Source: Corynebacterium sphenisci DSM 44792 | GTDB lineage: Bacteria > Actinomycetota > Actinomycetes > Mycobacteriales > Mycobacteriaceae | Length of the DNA: 64,000 nucleotides | NCBI RefSeq assembly: GCF_001941505.1 | Contig: NZ_CP009248.1 | Location: 1,550,001-1,614,000, forward strand | Direction of reading: 5' to 3' | Part shown: piece after piece, positions 59,474 through 64,000 of the stretch | Layout: each line of letters starts with the position of its first letter | Numbering within the stretch: position 1 is the first letter of the stretch | The notes under the pieces: model-generated | The model's database searches: none | Told to the model about the DNA's origin: nothing | What the model saw: only the letters and a program-made list of their open reading frames with translations | Made by a program: the position numbers and the translations under genes

Positions 59474-61267
59474 ATGCTCTGGTGGGATGAGGACGAGGAG
59501 GCGGCGGCCGCGGACGCCGCCGCCGCGGACGCGCCCGCGGACCCGGCCGCCGGCGGGGACGCCGCCGGCGGGGACGCCGCACCGCCGCCGCCGCGGATGC
59601 CGACCTGGGCGCCGCGGCCCGCCCCGGCGGAGCTGGCCGCGCTGCTCGCCTTCTCCCGGCACGCCGCCCGCAACCTCGACCACGTGGCCAGCTGGCGGGC
59701 GGTGAGCGCCTTCGCCCGCGACCACTGGCTGGACGACCCCGCCGGCCTGGACGTGGACCTGCTCGGCGAGTTCCACGCGCTGCGGCACGCCGCCGCCGAT
59801 CAGCTGGAGCTGGTCGCCGAGGCCGCGGAGGCCCGCCGGGCCTGGCTGGACTGGGCGGTGGCCCATGACCGCCCCGCGGCGGTGCTGCACGCCCGCGCCT
59901 TCGCCGCCGTCGCCGAGGCGGAGGCCTACGCCGACCGGGTTCCCGCCCCCGCCGCACCCGCCGATGCCGAGATCCCGGAGCTGATCGCCGCGGCCCGGGG
60001 CATCCTGGACCGGCGCCCGGAGGGCCGCGACGACTACCAGGTGGGTCTGGCCGCCACCATCGTCGGCGCCGCGGCGACGCTCTGCCGGCGCGCGGATCTC
60101 GCCGCCGCGCTGGCCGACTGGGCCCGCCGGCACGCCCCGCGGGCCGCGGCCGGCGACGACCGGGCGCTGCTGGAGGCCCAGATCGCGCATTCCCGCGGGG
60201 ATCTCGCCGGCGCCGCCCGGCTGGCCGCCGCGGTGGCGGAGGACCCCCGCGGGGAGCCGGTGACCGCCACCGTGGAGGCCCGGCAGATGCTGGCCTGGCT
60301 GTCCCTGGAGGCCGGGCACGAGGATGAGGCGATCCGCCAGCTGCGCACCGTGGCGGCGACCTGCCTGGCCCTGGACTTCACCGTGGCCGGGCTGCGCTCG
60401 GCGCGGCTGCTCACCGCCCTGCTCAACGGCCGCGGCGACTACCCGGCGGCCCGGGCGCTGGCCACCGACATGCTCCGGCACACCCGGGGCATGCCGGTGA
60501 ACCCGCTGACCATGGACCTGGAGCTGATCCTGGCGCGCAGCCTCTTCGACGCCGGGGAGTACGCGGAGGCCGGGCTGCGGGCCACCCCGGTGGCGCAGTG
60601 GTCCACGATGACCGCCGATGAGGAGCGCACCGACGCCGCCTACACCATCGCCGCCGCCGCGGCGACCGCCCTCGACGAGCACGCCCGGGCGGTGCGGCTG
60701 CTGCTGGAGCATGCCGGGCACCTGCGCCGGCTGGGGGATCGCCCCGGGGCCAGCGCGGCGCTGCGCCAGGCGGCGCGCACCCTGGTCGCCCCGGGGGCGG
60801 TGGGCCCGGCGGAGGTGCCGGATCTGGCGGCGACCATGCTGCGCGAAATCGGCGGGGCGATGGGACGCCCCGACCGGGACCTGGCGGAGGTCGCCGCCGG
60901 GGCGGCCCGCGACGACCTCGCCGAGGATCTCATGGTCGCCGCCCGGGATCTCATCGACGACGGCTGGTCCATCGCGGACTGGCATGACGATCTCGCCTAC
61001 GTGTACTGGGCCACCGGCCGGGAGGACCTGGCCCTGGGCCATGTGGACACCGCCGCGGCCGGCTACCTCGACTCCGGGGACGGGGTGGAGTCCGCCCGGG
61101 CGCTGCTCACCGGGGTGCGCTGCTGCCTGGATCGGGACGACGCCGCCGGCGCGGGCCGCTACGCGGAGCGGATCAACCGGCTGCTGCCGGCGGAGACCTG
61201 GGCCGGGCACCCGGTGCGCGACGCCCTGGCGGAGCTGCTCGGCGAGGACGGCGCGACCGGGGGCTGA
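59474..61267 (+). CDS. TPR-like helical-repeat protein, paralogue 1
   Basis: Not assigned. 597 residues, predicted soluble. Begins MLWWDEDEE, then an acidic Ala/Pro-rich linker (about 8-45). The rest is helical with TPR-like pairs. Landmarks shared with the next two genes: HWLDDP.GLDVDLLGEFHALR followed by ELVAEAAEARRAWLDWA; GEPVTATVEARQMLAWLSLE; DEAIRQLRTVAATC; HAGHLRRLGDRPGASAALRQ; a C-terminal repeat ending ERINRLLP. Signal peptide and catalytic motif absent. Leaderless promoter. Large helical-repeat proteins often act as scaffolds or sensors; which one applies cannot be said. Confidence 0.85.
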   Translation: MLWWDEDEEAAAADAAAADAPADPAAGGDAAGGDAAPPPPRMPTWAPRPAPAELAALLAFSRHAARNLDHVASWRAVSAFARDHWLDDPAGLDVDLLGEFHALRHAAADQLELVAEAAEARRAWLDWAVAHDRPAAVLHARAFAAVAEAEAYADRVPAPAAPADAEIPELIAAARGILDRRPEGRDDYQVGLAATIVGAAATLCRRADLAAALADWARRHAPRAAAGDDRALLEAQIAHSRGDLAGAARLAAAVAEDPRGEPVTATVEARQMLAWLSLEAGHEDEAIRQLRTVAATCLALDFTVAGLRSARLLTALLNGRGDYPAARALATDMLRHTRGMPVNPLTMDLELILARSLFDAGEYAEAGLRATPVAQWSTMTADEERTDAAYTIAAAAATALDEHARAVRLLLEHAGHLRRLGDRPGASAALRQAARTLVAPGAVGPAEVPDLAATMLREIGGAMGRPDRDLAEVAAGAARDDLAEDLMVAARDLIDDGWSIADWHDDLAYVYWATGREDLALGHVDTAAAGYLDSGDGVESARALLTGVRCCLDRDDAAGAGRYAERINRLLPAETWAGHPVRDALAELLGEDGATGG

Positions 61268-61323
61268 CCGTCCCCGGGGCGCCTCCGGCGGGGGCCCGGA
61301 TCGGGGGCGGGCGTAGGCCAGCC

Positions 61324-61353
61324 TTGCCTGGGCGGGGCCGCGGGTCCCATAAT
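61324..61353 (+). promoter_or_regulatory. Promoter of TPR-like paralogue 2
   Basis: TTGCCT (61324-61329), 18-base spacer, CATAAT (61348-61353), 6 bases to the ATG at 61360. Confidence 0.65.
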
Positions 61354-61359
61354 CGCGCA

Positions 61360-63144
61360 ATGAGCTGGTGGAGCGGAGCCGAGCGGGACGCGCAGGCGCC
61401 GGGGCTGCCCCCGGAATGGGCCTGGGACCTCTACCAGCCGCCCCTGCCGGAACCCGGTCGCAGCCCGGAACGCGATCCCACCCCGCTGACCCTGCCCGGG
61501 CTGCTCGGCAAATCCCGCCAGGCGCTGCTGGGCTCGGATCGGCTCACCGCCGCCCGGATCCGCACCCGCTTCGCCGAGCACCACTGGCTGGCCGGGCCCC
61601 GGGATCTGCCGCGCAGCCTGCCCGAGGAGCTGCGCGGGGAGTTCCACCGGCTGCGCTTCGTGGTCGGCGACTGCCTGGAGCTGACCGCCGAGGCCGCCGA
61701 GGCGCACCGGAACTGGCTGGAATGGGCCCGGCGGGTGGATCTGCGCGCCGGGGCCGCCGAGGGCCCGGAGACCCTGCTGTGCCGGGCCACCGGCCTGGCC
61801 GCCGCGGCCCCCCGGCTGGCCGCCGGGACCCGCTCCGCCACCGCCCGCCGGCAGGCGGTGGCCGAGCTCGCGGAGCTGGGTGGGCAGCTGCCCGCCGCGC
61901 CCCGGCGGGCCGGGGCGCTGCAGCTGCAGGCGGCGCTGCTGCTGGCCCGGGCCGCCATCGAGCTGGACCAGCCGGAGCCGGCGGAGCGGCTGCTGGGCTG
62001 GCTGCCCGGGGGGATGGCCACCCTCAAGCTGCTCGACGAGTTCCGGCTGCTCACCGCCCGGGTGGCCGCCCGGGCCGGGGAGCCGGCGCGGGCGGCGGCG
62101 GACTGCCTCTACGTGGCGGCGAACCCGGTGGGCGAACCGGTCACCGCGGCGGTGGCGGCCCGGCTGCTCATCGCGGAGCTCTCCCGGGCCCGCGGGGAGG
62201 CCGAGGAGGAGGTCCGGCAGCTGCGGGTGGTCGCCGCCGCCTGCGCGGCGCAGGGCCTGGACCTGCTGGGGCTGCGGGTGCGCCGCCGCCTGGCGGCCGC
62301 GCTGCTCGCCCTGGACGACCCGGCCGGGGCCGAGGCGCACCTGGACGCGGCCGCGCCGATGGCCGAGTCCGCGCCGCTGAACCCGGTGAGCACCGACCTG
62401 GACCTGCTGCGCGCCCGGGCCCGGCTGCGCCGCGGGGACCCGGCCACCGCCGCCCGGCTCGCCGAGGCGGTCGCCGATCTGGGCTGCGCCGCCGGCGCCG
62501 GGGATCAGCCGCGCACCGCCTGCACCATCGCCGCGGACGCGCACGCCCTGGCCGGCCGGCCCGGCCACGCCGCGGCGGCCCTGGTGCGCTGCGCCGGGCA
62601 CCTGCGCCGGGAGGGCCATCCCGAGGAGGCCGCCCGGCGGCTCTCCCTGGCCGCCCGGGCGCTGCTCATGCCCGCCGGGGAGGGCGCCCCGGCCCCGGAC
62701 CCGGCGGCGGCGTTGGCCGCGCTGCACCGCGATTTCGGGAACCTCGCCGACGCCCCGCCCGCCCCGGAGCTCGCCGGGGCGGCCGAGGACGGCCCGGTGG
62801 CGGCCGCGGCGCTGCTGCTCGGGGTGTCCCGCCGGGTGAGCACCGCCGAATCGGTGGAGCTGGACCGGCGGGCGGACCTGGCCCGGATCCTCATGCTGGT
62901 CCGGCGCAGCCGGGCCGCGATCGCGCTGGCCGAGGACGCCGCGGGCCGCTACGCCGCCGCCGGGCGGCGGCTGCTCGCCGCGGAGCTGCTCATCGTCGCG
63001 GCGACCTGCCGCTGCGCCGAGGGCGACCGGGAGGGGCTGCACCACTGCGCGGAGCGGATCGAGGGGCTGCTGCCCCCGGAGGCCCCTCCGGATTTCTGGT
63101 TGCGCGAGCAGCTGGCGATCCTGCTGCGCGAATACGGCGGCTGA
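61360..63144 (+). CDS. TPR-like helical-repeat protein, paralogue 2
   Basis: 594 residues, nearly the same length as paralogue 1 and colinear with it. Begins MSWWSGAERD, with the paired Trp of paralogue 1. Shared blocks: HHWLAGP...ELRGEFHRLRFVV with LTAEAAEAHRNWLEWARR; GEPVTAAVAARLLIAELS; EEEVRQLRVVAAAC; CAGHLRREGHPEEAARRL; HHCAERIEGLLPPE near the end. It lacks the acidic N-terminal linker of paralogue 1 and has a Pro-rich one instead. No signal or membrane segment. Its own promoter and a 92-base gap separate it from paralogue 1, so the genes are not simply an operon. Confidence 0.85.
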   Translation: MSWWSGAERDAQAPGLPPEWAWDLYQPPLPEPGRSPERDPTPLTLPGLLGKSRQALLGSDRLTAARIRTRFAEHHWLAGPRDLPRSLPEELRGEFHRLRFVVGDCLELTAEAAEAHRNWLEWARRVDLRAGAAEGPETLLCRATGLAAAAPRLAAGTRSATARRQAVAELAELGGQLPAAPRRAGALQLQAALLLARAAIELDQPEPAERLLGWLPGGMATLKLLDEFRLLTARVAARAGEPARAAADCLYVAANPVGEPVTAAVAARLLIAELSRARGEAEEEVRQLRVVAAACAAQGLDLLGLRVRRRLAAALLALDDPAGAEAHLDAAAPMAESAPLNPVSTDLDLLRARARLRRGDPATAARLAEAVADLGCAAGAGDQPRTACTIAADAHALAGRPGHAAAALVRCAGHLRREGHPEEAARRLSLAARALLMPAGEGAPAPDPAAALAALHRDFGNLADAPPAPELAGAAEDGPVAAAALLLGVSRRVSTAESVELDRRADLARILMLVRRSRAAIALAEDAAGRYAAAGRRLLAAELLIVAATCRCAEGDREGLHHCAERIEGLLPPEAPPDFWLREQLAILLREYGG

Positions 63145-63195
63145 GCCCGCCCCCGCGGGGGTAGCCCGCCCTCCCCCGATTGGGCGAGCCTGCCC

Positions 63196-63225
63196 TTGGC
63201 CGGAGGGGCAGGCGCCCCGCATAAT
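63196..63225 (+). promoter_or_regulatory. Promoter of TPR-like paralogue 3
   Basis: TTGGCC (63196-63201), 18-base spacer, CATAAT (63220-63225), 6 bases to the ATG at 63232. Confidence 0.65.
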
Positions 63226-63231
63226 GGGCCG

Positions 63232-64000
63232 ATGAGCGAGAGCAGCGGCGGGGCGCACGGGGAGCTGGCGGTGCTGCTGGCGCGCTCCCGGGCCGCGCTG
63301 CTGCGCGGCGATGCCCCGGCGATGGCCCGGGCCGCGGTGGACTACGCCCTGGACCACTGGCTCGACGAGCCGGCGCCGGAGGAGCTGGCCCCGGTGCCGC
63401 GCTGCGAGGCGCACCGGCTGCGCATGGTGGTCGCCCGGTCCCTGGAGCTCGGCGAGGAGGCCCGCCGGGCGCACCGGGACTGGCTGGCCGCCGCCCGGGT
63501 CGCCGACGCCGCCGCCGGGGCGGGCAGCCCCGCCGCGGGGGCGGATCCCGGGCCGGAGACCCTGCTCGCCCGGGTCGCGGGCGCCGCCGCCGCGGTCGGC
63601 GACGTGGACCCGGTCGCCGAGGGAATCGCGCTGTCACCCCCGGTGGAGGTGGTCACCGCGCTCACCGCGGTGGCCGCCGCACTGCCCGGCAAACCCGGCC
63701 GGAACCCCGACCCGCTGCTCGACCACGTCGCCCAGGTGCTGATCGGCGCAGCCCTGGACTTCGGGGAGCTGGGCCTGGCCCGCTCGGTGCTGGACTGGCT
63801 GGCCCACCGGCCCGGCCCGGTCGCCCGCGGCGACGCCTTCCGGCTGCTGCAGGCCCGCGCCCGGGTGGTCGCCGGCAGCCTGGCCACCGCCGTGGCCGAC
63901 TGCGAGCTGGTGCTGCGGGACCCGGCCGGGGACCCGGGCTGGGCGGCCGCCGGCGCGCACCGGATCCTGGCCGGCCTGGCGCACCGCCGCGGGGACGCGG
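63232..64000 (+). CDS. TPR-like helical-repeat protein, paralogue 3 (5' part)
   Basis: 256 codons visible, continuing beyond the window. Begins MSESSGGAHGELAVLLARSR without the Trp pair, but the first conserved block is clear: DYALDHWLDEPAPEELAPVP with RCEAHRLRMVVARSLELGEE and ARRAHRDWLAAAR. Further similarity: ETLLARVAGAAAAVG matches ETLLCRATGLAAAAP of paralogue 2, and AVADCELVLRDPAGDPGW aligns with the AAADCLYVAANPVGEP region. Third member of the tandem family; more copies may follow downstream. Confidence 0.8.
   Translation, partial: MSESSGGAHGELAVLLARSRAALLRGDAPAMARAAVDYALDHWLDEPAPEELAPVPRCEAHRLRMVVARSLELGEEARRAHRDWLAAARVADAAAGAGSPAAGADPGPETLLARVAGAAAAVGDVDPVAEGIALSPPVEVVTALTAVAAALPGKPGRNPDPLLDHVAQVLIGAALDFGELGLARSVLDWLAHRPGPVARGDAFRLLQARARVVAGSLATAVADCELVLRDPAGDPGWAAAGAHRILAGLAHRRGDA

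Overview
The window is one contiguous stretch of a very GC-rich actinobacterial chromosome. The best fit is Corynebacterium or a close mycolic-acid-producing relative. Supporting points are a glutamate dehydrogenase of corynebacterial type, a DtxR-type iron box, sites that look like AmtR and GlxR targets, a single-Cys arsenate reductase of the type that uses mycothiol, and the actinobacterial gene order his / trp / lgt / pyk. There is no sign of phage, insertion sequences, CRISPR or rRNA. One tRNA gene is present. Coding density is high, and many genes lack a leader: a -10 hexamer sits only 6-8 bases before the start codon.

Layout. 1-4.8 kb: the 5' part of polA (reverse strand, cut by the window edge), a TetR regulator, a DUF368/PopT lipid-carrier flippase, and an odd tRNA-Leu(CAA) followed by a strong hairpin. 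5-10.4 kb: an unknown Pro-rich membrane protein, malic enzyme, a polar amino-acid ABC transporter (lipoprotein, permease, ATPase) and a tiny protein that is about one quarter histidine. 10.4-16 kb: gdhA with palindromes upstream, a small unknown protein, a FetB-like permease, glycerate kinase, and a DUF4921 protein resembling GalT. 16-24.7 kb: a urease operon (ureA, a CbiX-like His-tailed protein, ureB, ureC, ureF, ureG, ureD) without ureE, followed by an NCS1 permease and an M20 amidohydrolase. 24.8-37 kb: molybdenum cofactor genes (moaA, moeA, mobA, moaB) placed against the narKGHJI nitrate respiration operon, so the cofactor is made next to its main client.

37-42.6 kb: a BCCT osmolyte transporter behind an operator-like inverted repeat, an Old Yellow Enzyme, pyruvate kinase and lgt. 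42.6-59.3 kb: a tryptophan block (trpE, membrane protein, trpC, trpB, trpA) joined to a histidine block (hisI, hisF, impA, hisA, hisH, hisB, hisC, hisD), all on the reverse strand. bioF lies between hisA and hisH. A forward-strand NhaC-type antiporter and an arsenate reductase split hisH from hisB. trpC has no TrpF domain and HisA keeps PriA-type residues, so one isomerase may serve both pathways.

59.4-64 kb: three consecutive paralogues of about 600 residues with TPR-like helical repeats, the last cut by the window end. Each has its own copy of the same compact leaderless promoter. Their function is unknown and they are the clearest undescribed system here. Other strong leads are the UreE replacement in the urease operon, a triple 11-bp PHO-box-like repeat before the arsenate reductase, and the DtxR-type box before the nitrate reductase genes.
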